A stretch of DNA of 64,000 bases from Candidatus Altimarinota bacterium (lineage in GTDB: Bacteria > Patescibacteriota > Gracilibacteria > JAUYGZ01). The notes under the pieces are model-generated. The model had not been told where the DNA came from, made no database searches, and worked only from the letters and a program-made list of their open reading frames with translations. The first letter of the stretch is position 1. Each line of letters opens with the position of its first letter. The stretch lies in NCBI GenBank assembly GCA_029233985.1, contig JARGOK010000002.1:434001-498000 (forward strand). The letters are read 5' to 3'. The translations under genes were made by a program, and so were the position numbers. Positions 9,793 to 18,135 of the stretch are shown here, piece after piece.

Positions 9793-10365
9793 ATGGAAAA
9801 AAGAATAGAAATATACTGTAAGAATAAAAATGAATGGCGTGAGTGGTTGTTAATCAACCACAAATCATCAAGTGGCGTATACCTTGTTTTTTATAAAGTA
9901 AAGAGTCCAAAAGAAAGCATGCGCTGGGAAGAAGCTGTAAAAGAGGCTCTTTGCTTTGGATGGATAGATTCGGTTGTAAAAAAGATAAACGATGAAAAAA
10001 GAAAACAACTTTTCACACCTCGAAAACCAAAAAGCGGATGGAGCAAGCTGAATAAAGATCACATAAAAAAACTCATCGCAAATAATTTAATGCATGAGTC
10101 AGGATTACAAAAAATACAAATGGCAAAAAAAGATGGCTCGTGGTCAATGAATGACGATGCAGAAAACCTCATTGTTCTCAATGATCTACAGAAAGCATTT
10201 GATGAAAACAAGAAAGCCTCTAAGAATTTTCAATCCTTTAGTAACAGTTCTAAAAAAGCTTATCTACATTGGTTATACTCTGCTAAACGTGAAGAAACCA
10301 AAAAGAAGCGCTTACTTGAAATAATACGTTTATGTGAGAAAAACATAAAATCAAGAAATGAGTAG
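9793..10365 (+). CDS. YdeI/OmdA-like family protein
   Basis: 190-aa cytoplasmic protein of the YdeI (OmpD-associated / bacteriocin-protection) family. The diagnostic stretch is SSGVYLVFYKVKSPKESMRWEEAVKEALCFGWIDS followed by FTPRKPKSGWSKLNKDHIKKL. The C-terminal half is Lys-rich (KAYLHWLYSAKREETKKKRLLEII), matching the family pattern of ending in a basic helix. Its biochemical role is unknown. It follows the antiporter by 60 bp on the same strand and may be co-transcribed. Confidence 0.85.
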   Translation: MEKRIEIYCKNKNEWREWLLINHKSSSGVYLVFYKVKSPKESMRWEEAVKEALCFGWIDSVVKKINDEKRKQLFTPRKPKSGWSKLNKDHIKKLIANNLMHESGLQKIQMAKKDGSWSMNDDAENLIVLNDLQKAFDENKKASKNFQSFSNSSKKAYLHWLYSAKREETKKKRLLEIIRLCEKNIKSRNE

Positions 10366-10386
10366 CGATCATGAGGAAAATGATCG
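10366..10386. terminator. Short hairpin after the YdeI-like gene
   Basis: CGATCAT / ATGATCG inverted repeat with a 7-nt loop, directly after the TAG stop. The poly-T run only comes about 40 bp later (ACTTTTTTT), so termination here is uncertain. Confidence 0.4.
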
Positions 10387-10393
10387 GAATTGT

Positions 10394-10403
10394 TGGCAGG
10401 CCC
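10394..10403. repeat. Possible displaced copy of the tRNA-Trp 3' end
   Basis: TGGCAGGCCC equals the last ten bases of the tRNA-Trp gene at 13491-13500, in the same orientation. ATTGTTG precedes both copies, and a degraded GGA..CGAAC follows. The geometry fits a direct repeat left by integration into the tRNA 3' end. The exact match is short, and a 12-bp match also occurs by chance inside msrA at about 14070. Confidence 0.25.
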
Positions 10404-10469
10404 GTCTGGACGCTATCCGAACTTTTTTTAAAAGAATAAATCTATAGAAGCTAAATACATTTATATCCC

Positions 10470-11420
10470 TTAATTCCTAATATTCATAACGACATTCCCT
10501 ACTTTTCTTCCACTATCTACTCTTTCATGAGCTAATCTCATTTGGCCGAATGAATACTCACTATCAATAACAGATACCAGTTTGCCTTCCTCAGCCATTC
10601 TTATGATCTTGTCTAGTCCATCATCTGACGATACCCCCAAGACAATTTTTGTCCGATTAAAAACATAAGCAAGATAGTCTCTTATTTGTGCATTATTGGT
10701 CACAAACCTCCCTTTTTTACTAAGAGAGTGTTTAACTCTAGCAAAATGAAGTGTACCAATCGTGTCATAGATAACATCGTAAGTTTTTCCATTCTGGGTA
10801 AAATCTTCTGATTTGTAGTCAATAACATGGTCAGCACCAAGCTTGCGCACCAATTCAAAATTTCTTTGTGAACAGACACCTGTGACTGTGGCGCCATGAT
10901 ATTTTGCAATTTGGACAGCTGCCACGCCGACCGCTCCTGATGCTGCATTTACCAGTACATTCTCGCCAGTTTGTATATGGCTTTTGGCGAGAAAGTGGAG
11001 AGCGGTAGTAGCACCAAAGATAAGAGCAACAGCTTCTCTGAAAGAATATTGTTCAGGTTTGAGGGAAACATGACCATCTTCTGGAATACAAGCATACTCT
11101 GCATACGCCCCAAAGTTCATACCAAGACTTCCATATATTTTATCTCCTTTATGGAACTTTGTAACCTTAGAACCAACCTCTTCCACTATTCCGGAAATAT
11201 GCATCCCTAAAACTTTCTTCTTTGGTTTTAATAACCCATTAATAAAACGAATAGGAAATGGATTTCCTTGTCTGATTCGTGCGTCTCCTGTAGAGACTGA
11301 TGTCGCAGCTACTGAAACAAGAAGCTCATTTTCTTTTGGAATAGGCTTTTCTATCTCTTGTAGAGTGAGTACTTCTGGACCACCGTATTGCTCATATATG
11401 TATGCTCTCATTGCTTCCAT
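10470..11420 (-). CDS. Zinc-independent medium-chain dehydrogenase/reductase (quinone oxidoreductase-like)
   Basis: NAD(P)H-dependent reductase of the QOR branch of the MDR family, 316 aa. The N-terminal GroES-like domain starts MRAYIYEQYGGPEVLTLQEIEKP. The catalytic zinc Cys/His set is absent. The nucleotide-binding loop is NAASGAVGVAAVQIAKYHGATVTGVCS (about 158-185), followed by GADHVIDYKSEDF. Start may be M1 (11420) or M4 (11411). It lies 20 bp downstream of the TetR regulator on the same strand, so it is probably autoregulated with it. A paralogue is encoded divergently at 12294. Confidence 0.9.
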   Translation of the reverse strand: MEAMRAYIYEQYGGPEVLTLQEIEKPIPKENELLVSVAATSVSTGDARIRQGNPFPIRFINGLLKPKKKVLGMHISGIVEEVGSKVTKFHKGDKIYGSLGMNFGAYAEYACIPEDGHVSLKPEQYSFREAVALIFGATTALHFLAKSHIQTGENVLVNAASGAVGVAAVQIAKYHGATVTGVCSQRNFELVRKLGADHVIDYKSEDFTQNGKTYDVIYDTIGTLHFARVKHSLSKKGRFVTNNAQIRDYLAYVFNRTKIVLGVSSDDGLDKIIRMAEEGKLVSVIDSEYSFGQMRLAHERVDSGRKVGNVVMNIRN

Positions 11421-11440
11421 AACATAGATAGGTAAAGAGA

Positions 11441-12100
11441 TTATGTCGTTTCACATTCTTTTCTTTTTACAGTTCTTTCGAGGCTATCAAGAATTAACTG
11501 GAGCCCAAATTCGAAATCAGGAATACCATTATGTACTCCACTTATGACTTCCAATGAAAGTGCATGCAGAAAAGGGTATTGATCTATTGGTAGTAGTGGG
11601 AGAAATTTTTCTGCAGCTTTTTGGTACTCTGAAGTTTTCAAAGGAAAATGTACTGTCTGCTGAATAAAACCGTACAGGTAACTATCAATAGTATTCCATG
11701 CATAGTCAGCTAATTCTGGTGAGAATCCCCCCTGATGCAAGTAGCCTAAGGTGGTATCAACATAACGAAGCATAGAGGGACCCACATTAGCTCGAGAGAC
11801 AAAAAGGAAGGCAGCCCAAGGATGCTGCATGAGCACCTGGTGTGCAGAGATTGTTCGTTTGTATAAAGCATCTTTCCAGTTTTTTTCTGAGAGGGGTAAT
11901 TGAATTTTGAGAACTATAGCTTCCACTAAGCCATCAAGGATATCATCCTTATTTTTTACATGATTGTAGAGTGACATAGCCTTTACCCCCAATGAACGAG
12001 CTATTGTTCTCATTGAAAGTGAATCAATACCAGTTTTATCAGCCCTTACAAGAGCGCTTTGTATGATGGTATCCCGAGAAAGAGTTGATTTTGTTTTCAT
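11441..12100 (-). CDS. TetR-family transcriptional regulator
   Basis: DNA-binding repressor, 219 aa from ATG 12100; a longer frame reaches 12175, but the added residues are not family-like. The N-terminal helix-turn-helix is TIARSLGVKAMSLYNHVKNK (about 30-50). The C-terminal half (RTISAHQVLMQHPWAAFL, YGFIQQTVHF) resembles the TetR_C ligand-binding domain. A palindrome ACTTACA-C-TGTAAGT sits four bases upstream of the start codon, a good candidate for its own operator. It probably controls the downstream MDR gene and perhaps the divergent one; the ligand is unknown. Confidence 0.9.
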   Translation of the reverse strand: MKTKSTLSRDTIIQSALVRADKTGIDSLSMRTIARSLGVKAMSLYNHVKNKDDILDGLVEAIVLKIQLPLSEKNWKDALYKRTISAHQVLMQHPWAAFLFVSRANVGPSMLRYVDTTLGYLHQGGFSPELADYAWNTIDSYLYGFIQQTVHFPLKTSEYQKAAEKFLPLLPIDQYPFLHALSLEVISGVHNGIPDFEFGLQLILDSLERTVKRKECETT

Positions 12101-12103
12101 ATA

Positions 12104-12118
12104 ACTTACAGTGTAAGT
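12104..12118. promoter_or_regulatory. Candidate TetR operator
   Basis: Inverted repeat ACTTACA-G-TGTAAGT (7-bp arms around one base) just upstream of the TetR start codon, between the divergent reductase genes. The TTACA(n)TGTAA core is common for TetR-family sites. Assignment is inferred from position and symmetry. Confidence 0.65.
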
Positions 12119-12293
12119 ATATCGTATCAATTTATAAACACTTTTGCTACACGTAATCTGAAAAACTTTATTCAAATTACTAAAGCATTACTTCAGTTCA
12201 TTACTGGAACAATTTTTCTTGTCAGGGATTTGAGTCAGGCAAGGGTGATCAATTCAGGAAGAATTCATTACTTTATTTCTTTATTACAAAAAC

Positions 12294-13283
12294 ATGAAAG
12301 CTATTATACAAAAAAAATATGGAGGACCAGAAGTTCTTCAACTTACAGAAGTTGAGAAGCCAGTAGCAAAAGATGATGAAGTATTAGTAGAAATCCAAGC
12401 AGCTACCGTAGCACGGTCCGAGACCATGATGCGCACCGGAAAACCATTGATTGGACGTTTATTTACAGGCATAAATGGTCCTAAAAACCTCGTTCCTGGA
12501 ACTGGTTTTTCTGGGAGAATAGTTGCCGTGGGCAAAGAAGTTACAGAATTCAAAAAAGGCGATGAAGTATTTGGCGAGTCTACTTTTACCGCTGGCACTT
12601 ATGCAGAATATCTCGCTATAAAAGCGGTGGGGCTCATTGAAAAAAAACCTAAAAATTTGAGCTTTGATCAAGCTTCTACTCTTTGCGATGGTCCACTTAC
12701 ATCTTATAGTTTTCTAAAAGATGTGGGGAATTTGAGAGCAGGTCAAAAGGTATTGATTAATGGTGCTTCGGGAAGCTTGGGAACCGCAGCGGTCCAACTA
12801 GCGAAAAATATAGGAGCAAAAGTCACTGCAGTATGCAGCACAAAAAATGTAGAGATGGTAAAAGATCTCAGAGCTGATGAGGTAGTTGATTACAAAGAAA
12901 TTGATTTCACCAAAACTCACGAAAGATATGATCTTATTTTTGATACCATTGGCGTAAGCTCATTTCTGACTTGCAAACCAATCCTTACTGAAACTGGAGT
13001 CTATATGGCTCCTGCAATGGAGAAAGGAGTTCTCTTGTTTTTGTTTCAAATTATGTGGACTTTCGTATTTGGAAAGAAGAAAGCAAAATTTTCATCCACT
13101 GGTGCTCGCCCACTTCCCAAATTAAAAATTCTCTTGGCTGAACTTAAAAAAATGGCTGAGCAAGAAAAATTAAAGGTAGTCATTGACAAGACTTACCCTC
13201 TGGAACAAATCGTTGCGGCTCATCAGTATGTAGACTCTGGGCACAAAAAAGGAAATGTAGTAATAAAGCCAAAAACTGACTAA
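12294..13283 (+). CDS. Second zinc-independent MDR reductase (quinone oxidoreductase-like)
   Basis: 329-aa paralogue of the 10470-11420 product: MKAIIQKKYGGPEVLQLTEVEKPVA at the N-terminus, nucleotide loop INGASGSLGTAAVQLAKNIGAKVTAVCS (about 152-180), then DLRADEVVDYKEIDF. A hydrophobic MEKGVLLFLFQIMWTFVFGKKKAK insert at about 240-265 is family-typical. It diverges from the TetR gene across 190 bp and may share its control. Both reductases probably detoxify quinones or reactive carbonyls; the substrates are not visible. Confidence 0.9.
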   Translation: MKAIIQKKYGGPEVLQLTEVEKPVAKDDEVLVEIQAATVARSETMMRTGKPLIGRLFTGINGPKNLVPGTGFSGRIVAVGKEVTEFKKGDEVFGESTFTAGTYAEYLAIKAVGLIEKKPKNLSFDQASTLCDGPLTSYSFLKDVGNLRAGQKVLINGASGSLGTAAVQLAKNIGAKVTAVCSTKNVEMVKDLRADEVVDYKEIDFTKTHERYDLIFDTIGVSSFLTCKPILTETGVYMAPAMEKGVLLFLFQIMWTFVFGKKKAKFSSTGARPLPKLKILLAELKKMAEQEKLKVVIDKTYPLEQIVAAHQYVDSGHKKGNVVIKPKTD

Positions 13284-13453
13284 CTAAACATCACCGCAGT
13301 CTCACCGAGTCAACCACAAGTATTGCTTATTTCGATGACATTGATAAAGATGGCCTCAATACTATCGCTATCACTTTAACTATTCCACCTCGGAAGGAGA
13401 GGGGCTTTCTTTGCAAAAAACCCCATCCGAACCGGTACTTACCCTACAAATAA
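13280..13453 (+). pseudogene. Open stretch with a calcium-loop-like motif, no start codon
   Basis: A 58-codon open stretch between TGA 13277 and TAA 13451 has no ATG. It encodes FDDIDKDGLNTIAI at 13331-13372, where DxDxDG resembles thrombospondin type-3 or EF-hand calcium loops. It may be the remnant of a surface protein between the second reductase and tRNA-Trp, or chance. The rest of this 207-bp gap shows nothing else. Confidence 0.25.
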
Positions 13454-13490
13454 GCCAAAAAGTGGTGATCTAAACATGAATATTGTTGAA

Positions 13491-13566
13491 TGGCAGGCCC
13501 ACCAGGATTCGAACCCGGACTTGCGGTTTTGGAAACCGACGTGCTAGCCATTGACACCATGGGCCT
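13491..13566 (-). tRNA. tRNA-Trp (CCA anticodon)
   Basis: A 76-nt cloverleaf can be folded by eye on the minus strand. The acceptor is AGGCCCA/TGGGCCT, the D stem GTGT/GCAC, and the anticodon loop TTCCAAA gives CCA. The T arm is CCGGG-TTCGAAT-CCTGG, the discriminator G73, and CCA is encoded. Position 27-43 of the anticodon stem is a mismatch and position 14 is C. It reads UGG only, consistent with TGA being a stop here. Confidence 0.95.
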
Positions 13567-13728
13567 CTATTACTCCTGAAGCCATTGTGTATCCTTCCGT
13601 AACCTTACCGAATGAGGAACACCACGAGCCTTTAAGAGCGTAAAAATCATATCAGACAACAGCCCCACGGTGAACTTCTTTTCGAGAAAAAATAAGGTAA
13701 GCTAAAAACACACCTCTAAATCACCAAT

Positions 13729-14367
13729 ATGAATACCAAACTCATTGTACTATTTCTCACAATCAGTCTCCTAACCGCCTGCACTATGACTTCACAAACT
13801 CCTGAAGAAGCTTTTCCAGATATTTCTTATCTCGAAAACAACGAGGACCTCAACGTCGCTACCCTGGCCGGAGGGTGCTTTTGGTGTATGGAGCCACCTT
13901 TTGAAGCACTAGAAGGTGTTGAAGCCGTCATTTCAGGGTACAGCGGAGGAGAAGAAGATCGTCCCAGCTACAAAGAAGTCTCCTCAGGACAAACAAGCCA
14001 TACCGAAGCTGTACAAATCTTTTACAATCCAAAACAAGTCAGTTACGACCAACTCCTCGATACTTTCTGGCAGGCCCACGACCCTACAGACGACGGTGGA
14101 CAATTCGCCGACCGAGGAAAACACTACCGACCTGTCATCTTCTTTCAATCAGAAGAAGAGGAAACTATCGCAGAAAAATCTAAACAAGCACTCCAAGACT
14201 CCAGAAAATTCGACCAACCCATCCTAACCGCCATCGAAGAATTCACCAATTTCTTCCCAGCCGAGGAATACCACCAAAACTACTACATCAAACAATCACC
14301 ACATTACCAGAGGTATAAAAAGGGATCAGGAAGAGAAGATTTTTTGGATAACAATTGGGAAAAATAG
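13729..14367 (+). CDS. msrA: Peptide-methionine (S)-S-oxide reductase MsrA, lipoprotein form
   Basis: Repairs the S epimer of oxidised methionine. The 212-aa protein has a lipoprotein signal (MNTKLIVLFLTISLLTAC, lipobox LTAC), so it should act outside the cytoplasmic membrane. The catalytic motif is GGCFWCMEPPFE (about 49-60), with YSGGEEDRPSYKEVSSGQTSHTEAV, FWQAHDPT, QFADRGKHYR and a C-terminal EEYHQNYY following. Cytoplasmic MsrA lacks the signal. A membrane-anchored MsrB is encoded at 28505. Confidence 0.95.
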   Translation: MNTKLIVLFLTISLLTACTMTSQTPEEAFPDISYLENNEDLNVATLAGGCFWCMEPPFEALEGVEAVISGYSGGEEDRPSYKEVSSGQTSHTEAVQIFYNPKQVSYDQLLDTFWQAHDPTDDGGQFADRGKHYRPVIFFQSEEEETIAEKSKQALQDSRKFDQPILTAIEEFTNFFPAEEYHQNYYIKQSPHYQRYKKGSGREDFLDNNWEK

Positions 14368-14412
14368 ACCATCAATAATGGCATTTAAAAAATCAGTGTT
14401 CAATCAAAAAAA

Positions 14413-15831
14413 TCACATATATCTGCAATTCAGCCCCTCACCAACCCTTACCACTTCCTCAAAAAACTGCTCCACATGCTTTTTCTTCGTAGAGTGATTA
14501 CAGATCACCAGTCGAATCACTTCCTTCCCTTCAACCATCGCCTGATTGACCATACTATGCCCAGAAGCCAAGAGTTCTTGACGAAGTTTCGAAGTAAATG
14601 CATCAAAATCCTGGCCATCTTTACCATCCTTTCCTTTAGGTATAAACCGAAAACAAACATTCGTGTATGAACGAGGCACAACCAATTCAAGTTGGTCAAA
14701 TTCATGAATTATCTGTTCAGCATACTCAGCCAATTCAAAGAAGTAATCAATAATCCTCTCCCAACCTTCATCTCCGAGTGATTTCCACGCTAACCACAGC
14801 TTCAAAGCATCATTTTTCCGTCCACAATGCATCGAACTTGGTCCCAAATCATCCGACGCTTCTTCATCACGAAACAAGTACTTCGAATGATCAGCTGAAA
14901 AAGTACTCATCATCTTCCCCTTCTCGCGAACCAACAAAACCGAACACATCAAGCTCATTCCCATCATCTTATGAGCATCCCACACAAAGGAATCCGCTCG
15001 TTCCACTCCTTTCAAAAGATACCGATGCTTCGAACTCAGTAAAGCTGAACCACCCCAAGCACCATCCACATGAAACCAAAGCCCTTCTTCTCGAGCAATA
15101 TCAGCCATCTCTTCAAGAGGATCATAAGCACCTCGTACCGTCGTCCCAGCCGTCCCCACCATCATCATTGGCATACTCCCTTCTTCTCGAGCTTTTTGAA
15201 TCAAACGTCTTAAATTTCCCATGTCCATCTTGCCCTCATCATCCACCTCCACCTTCCAAACCTGATCAGCTCCAATTCCCGTAATATTCGCCGCCTTCAA
15301 AATCGAATAATGAGATTCTGCAGATGTGAAAATAACCATTTTTTGTTGACCAAATAATCCTTCCTGTTTTCCTCTTTCACAAGCCTGATGTCGTGCCATC
15401 ACCACCGCCATCAGGTTTCCATTACTCCCACCAGTCGTAAACTGTCCTTCAGGATTTTCAAACCCAGCAATCTTACCCATTTTCTGGACCAGCTCTTTTT
15501 CAATCAAAGTAGCTACCGGCGCCACTTCATGAGTATACATCGAGGTATTCGCCGCTGAACTGATTACATCTCCCATAAAACCAGCCTTTTGAAATCCACC
15601 CCAAAGCTGATTGAAATAGCGAGGATGTGAAGTTTTGACAGAGTATTTGAGGTACTGTTGAATCAGCGATCTAAGGTCCTCATCTGAAACCGAATTGCCT
15701 ATTTTTAAATCAATATTCGCCCGCAATTCATCTGGTTTTAAATTCGAAGTCACCAAATTCTCCTCAGTGGCATACTGAAAAAAAATTTCCAAATCCTTTA
15801 GCAACGAAATGTACTCTGAATGATCAAACAT
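14413..15831 (-). CDS. Group II PLP-dependent amino acid decarboxylase
   Basis: 472-aa fold-type I decarboxylase of the glutamate / aromatic-L-amino-acid group. It has HPRYFNQLWGG, the substrate loop MYTHEVAPVATLIEKE (about 98-113) and TTGGSNGNLMA (about 132-142). HVDGAWGG contains the PLP-pyridine Asp256, and DAHKMMG contains the Schiff-base Lys288. A Glu decarboxylase would usually be longer at the C-terminus. Substrate (Glu, Asp or an aromatic amino acid) cannot be fixed from sequence. It is convergent with msrA and divergent from the DoxX-like gene. Confidence 0.88.
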   Translation of the reverse strand: MFDHSEYISLLKDLEIFFQYATEENLVTSNLKPDELRANIDLKIGNSVSDEDLRSLIQQYLKYSVKTSHPRYFNQLWGGFQKAGFMGDVISSAANTSMYTHEVAPVATLIEKELVQKMGKIAGFENPEGQFTTGGSNGNLMAVVMARHQACERGKQEGLFGQQKMVIFTSAESHYSILKAANITGIGADQVWKVEVDDEGKMDMGNLRRLIQKAREEGSMPMMMVGTAGTTVRGAYDPLEEMADIAREEGLWFHVDGAWGGSALLSSKHRYLLKGVERADSFVWDAHKMMGMSLMCSVLLVREKGKMMSTFSADHSKYLFRDEEASDDLGPSSMHCGRKNDALKLWLAWKSLGDEGWERIIDYFFELAEYAEQIIHEFDQLELVVPRSYTNVCFRFIPKGKDGKDGQDFDAFTSKLRQELLASGHSMVNQAMVEGKEVIRLVICNHSTKKKHVEQFFEEVVRVGEGLNCRYM

Positions 15832-15964
15832 AGACTTAGAAAGTATACCCTTTCTGAAAAAGAAAAAACCCTATTGAGCAATAAAGGCTACAGAACTTCC
15901 TTATTAAGGTTCATTCAAGAATGGTACCCTCTATTTACAACCTACCATTTAAAACCTCATACTT

Positions 15965-16462
15965 GTGAAACACATTAAACCCATCATTAGCTGGATATCA
16001 GCCCTTTGGATCTCCCGTATATTTATTACATCTCTCTCATATAAATTCACAGGAGCTCCTGAAACCGTACATATTTTCAGTACTATTGGAAAATGGCTAA
16101 GTGAAACGATTTACGAACCACTCGGATCACTCTTCACAAACTATGGTGCATATATCACCGGTACTGGAGAACTCATCGCCTCCATCATTCTTCTCGCCCC
16201 TGCAGCACTTTGGCTTCTTCATAAAGCAAAACTAACTCCAGAAGCCAAAAGACCTAGTTTCCATGCGCTCGGAGGTATTCTCTCTGCAGCTATCATGGGT
16301 GGGGCAATCATGTTTCACCTCATCACTCCATTAGGAATTGAAGTGCTGCACAATGGACAAAGTGACGGAGGATCACTCTTTTACGCTGGAATCATCATCG
16401 CTATTCTTGGGCTCATCATGTTCAATATCAACGGACGAACCATCATCCCTAAGTTTGAATGA
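15965..16462 (+). CDS. DoxX-like membrane protein
   Basis: 165 aa, four predicted membrane segments (about 8-25, 62-88, 103-125, 137-157). The YKFTGAPETVHIFSTIG segment after the first helix matches DoxX/DoxD-like small membrane proteins. The frame opens with GTG at 15965. The stop overlaps the next gene (ATGA at 16459), so the two are likely co-translated. Function in this organism is unknown. Confidence 0.75.
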   Translation: MKHIKPIISWISALWISRIFITSLSYKFTGAPETVHIFSTIGKWLSETIYEPLGSLFTNYGAYITGTGELIASIILLAPAALWLLHKAKLTPEAKRPSFHALGGILSAAIMGGAIMFHLITPLGIEVLHNGQSDGGSLFYAGIIIAILGLIMFNINGRTIIPKFE

Positions 16463-16995
16463 TGAAAAAACCAAAGGTCAAAAATGCAACATGGGCGAGC
16501 AAAGAACATCGATCATTTATATCTCTGACTCAAACGGAACCAATTTTTCAAGGATTCCTGAATAAATGCTTTCTCTTACTGATTCCACTCATCCCAGGTT
16601 CAAAAATCATCGTTCTAAAAATCAACAACGAAGTTATTGGTGGAAAAGTTCTCAGCACTTTTTTTATCAGTTCTTGGAGTCACACGTCAAACACTGGACG
16701 TACTGAAATGTTTCAATACTTTAAAAAACACCACTACCTCTATTCTTGCTACGGTATAATTAAAAAATCTCATAGAAGGAAAGGATACTTCACTCATCTT
16801 CTCACATGCATCACTGAGCCTCACTTCTTCGTCGCAAAAGAAAAATCGGTAGAAGACCTCGCTATCAAACAAGGGGCAAAGTACTTTGTAGCGAAGAATG
16901 GAAACAAGGTTCCGAATCGAACAAATAGAGGTAAGACACATTACTTAGTGATGAATTTCAAAAAAAACCCGTCACTGCGAGCGAAAGCGTCGTAA
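16459..16995 (+). CDS. GNAT-like N-acetyltransferase, tail formed by a dispersed repeat
   Basis: 178 aa. Residues around YSCYGIIKKSHRRKGYFTHLL fit the acetyl-CoA-binding beta4-alpha3 motif of GNAT enzymes (RRKG in place of Q/RxxGxG/A). HYLVMNFKK resembles a closing strand. The overall match is weak, so the family call is tentative. The last residues (PSLRAKAS) are read from a TGCGAG-type dispersed repeat that also supplies the stop codon. It overlaps the DoxX-like gene by 4 bp. Confidence 0.6.
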   Translation: MMKKPKVKNATWASKEHRSFISLTQTEPIFQGFLNKCFLLLIPLIPGSKIIVLKINNEVIGGKVLSTFFISSWSHTSNTGRTEMFQYFKKHHYLYSCYGIIKKSHRRKGYFTHLLTCITEPHFFVAKEKSVEDLAIKQGAKYFVAKNGNKVPNRTNRGKTHYLVMNFKKNPSLRAKAS

Positions 16996-16999
16996 TCCC
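16971..16999. repeat. TGCGAG-type dispersed repeat
   Basis: GTCACTGCGAGCGAAAGCGT followed by CGTAATCCC, a form of the GTCATTGCGAG...CGTGGCAATC element known from many bacterial genomes. A second degenerate copy lies at 49210-49244. The rest of the gap to 17223 shows nothing recognisable. Confidence 0.6.
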
Positions 17000-17223
17000 A
17001 TGGCCTTCAGCAATTCGAAACATTTCAACATTGTACGAATCACCCAAAATAATTCTTAAAACTTGTTTCAACAAAAAACTCCTGAAATTCACGAGATTCT
17101 TATGTTATCGATCTGAAAGACAAACATATTTTTAAACTGCTCTGTTCCTTCCTTTCAAAAGAACTAAGGAATCTATATCGTTCCCCACTTAAAGAAATTA
17201 AGGGTTGAACGGCTTACTTCTCT

Positions 17224-18135
17224 TCAATACACATCCCGATCATCCACCTTCAATGCATCCAATTTCTGATACAACGCTTTCATATCCGGCACATCACCCC
17301 AACGCGGAACAGCATGCATTTTCAAATAAGGACGTGAATTTACTTCAAGAAAAATCGTTTTCTGTTCATCAAAAGGGATTTCTACACCCTTCTCCATGAT
17401 CACATCAATCCCCAAAATATTAGCATCAAAGATTCTCAAGACTTTTGCAAACAAATCAATATTTTTCTGTGGAATACAACTCATATCAATGGTTTCCAAA
17501 ACTCCACCAGGAGAAAGTGCCACACGATGAAAGAGCTCTACTTCATGATCCAAAGCTGGGACAGAATCAAGCGCCAATCCCTGCTTTTTGAGAAACCGAA
17601 CCACATCTTTACTTTTTTCAATTTCATGAATAATAGGCAAAAGTTTCATTTCTCTCCGAATCTGGTTTTCTTCATCAATCAATTGAGAAATATTCTTCAT
17701 TCCATCTCCCACCACAAAAGGAGGAAATCTTCTCGTCACAATCTGAACACCCTCTCGCGTCACTACTACCCGATAATTTTTTCCACGCAAGTACTGTTCA
17801 ATCACCGACCTAGGCCACCATACCTTCACTCCTAGCATCGCCTTTCTCAAACCTTGCTTGCTTGTAATAGGAAAATAACTCCCACGTGAATACCCTCCTA
17901 AATTTGGCTTCACAACAACAGGGTATCCATATTTTTTTACAAAATTTATTGCAGACCATGGCCAGACCCATATTTTCCCTTCAGCAAAAGGAATACCATG
18001 TTGTCGAAATTTTTCTCGAGCTTGCTCTTTCGTACGGCATGCACGTCTTACTTCAAGTGAATTATAACTACTACAACCATCTAAAAACTGCTTATCCACC
18101 CATGAATACAGTTTCTTTTTTATATATCTGATCAT
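17224..18135 (-). CDS. ATP-grasp ligase (cyanophycin synthetase / RimK-like)
   Basis: 303-aa ATP-grasp enzyme that should join a carboxylate to an amine with ATP. Lid helix ACRTKEQAREKFRQHGIPFAEG (about 31-52) leads into KKYGYPVVVKPNLGGYSRGSYFPI (about 68-90). Next come VIEQYLRGKNYRVVVTREGVQIVTRRFPPFVVGDG (about 111-145) and the metal-binding end FLEVNSRPYLKMH (about 272-284). The pattern matches the ATP-grasp half of cyanophycin synthetase. Its start overlaps the stop of the upstream ATP-grasp gene by 4 bp. The substrate is unknown. Confidence 0.85.
   Translation of the reverse strand: MIRYIKKKLYSWVDKQFLDGCSSYNSLEVRRACRTKEQAREKFRQHGIPFAEGKIWVWPWSAINFVKKYGYPVVVKPNLGGYSRGSYFPITSKQGLRKAMLGVKVWWPRSVIEQYLRGKNYRVVVTREGVQIVTRRFPPFVVGDGMKNISQLIDEENQIRREMKLLPIIHEIEKSKDVVRFLKKQGLALDSVPALDHEVELFHRVALSPGGVLETIDMSCIPQKNIDLFAKVLRIFDANILGIDVIMEKGVEIPFDEQKTIFLEVNSRPYLKMHAVPRWGDVPDMKALYQKLDALKVDDRDVY

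Noticed and set aside
14069-14084. tRNA-Trp-like TGGCAGGCCCAC inside msrA
   Set aside because: It encodes the conserved WQAH of MsrA; the match to the tRNA 3' end is chance.
14778-15284. 168-aa plus-strand frame rich in Ser, Pro and His
   Set aside because: Antisense to the clearly recognisable PLP decarboxylase.
16996-17223. Short open stretches between the GNAT-like and ATP-grasp genes
   Set aside because: None has a start, a family motif or good coding character; treated as non-coding.
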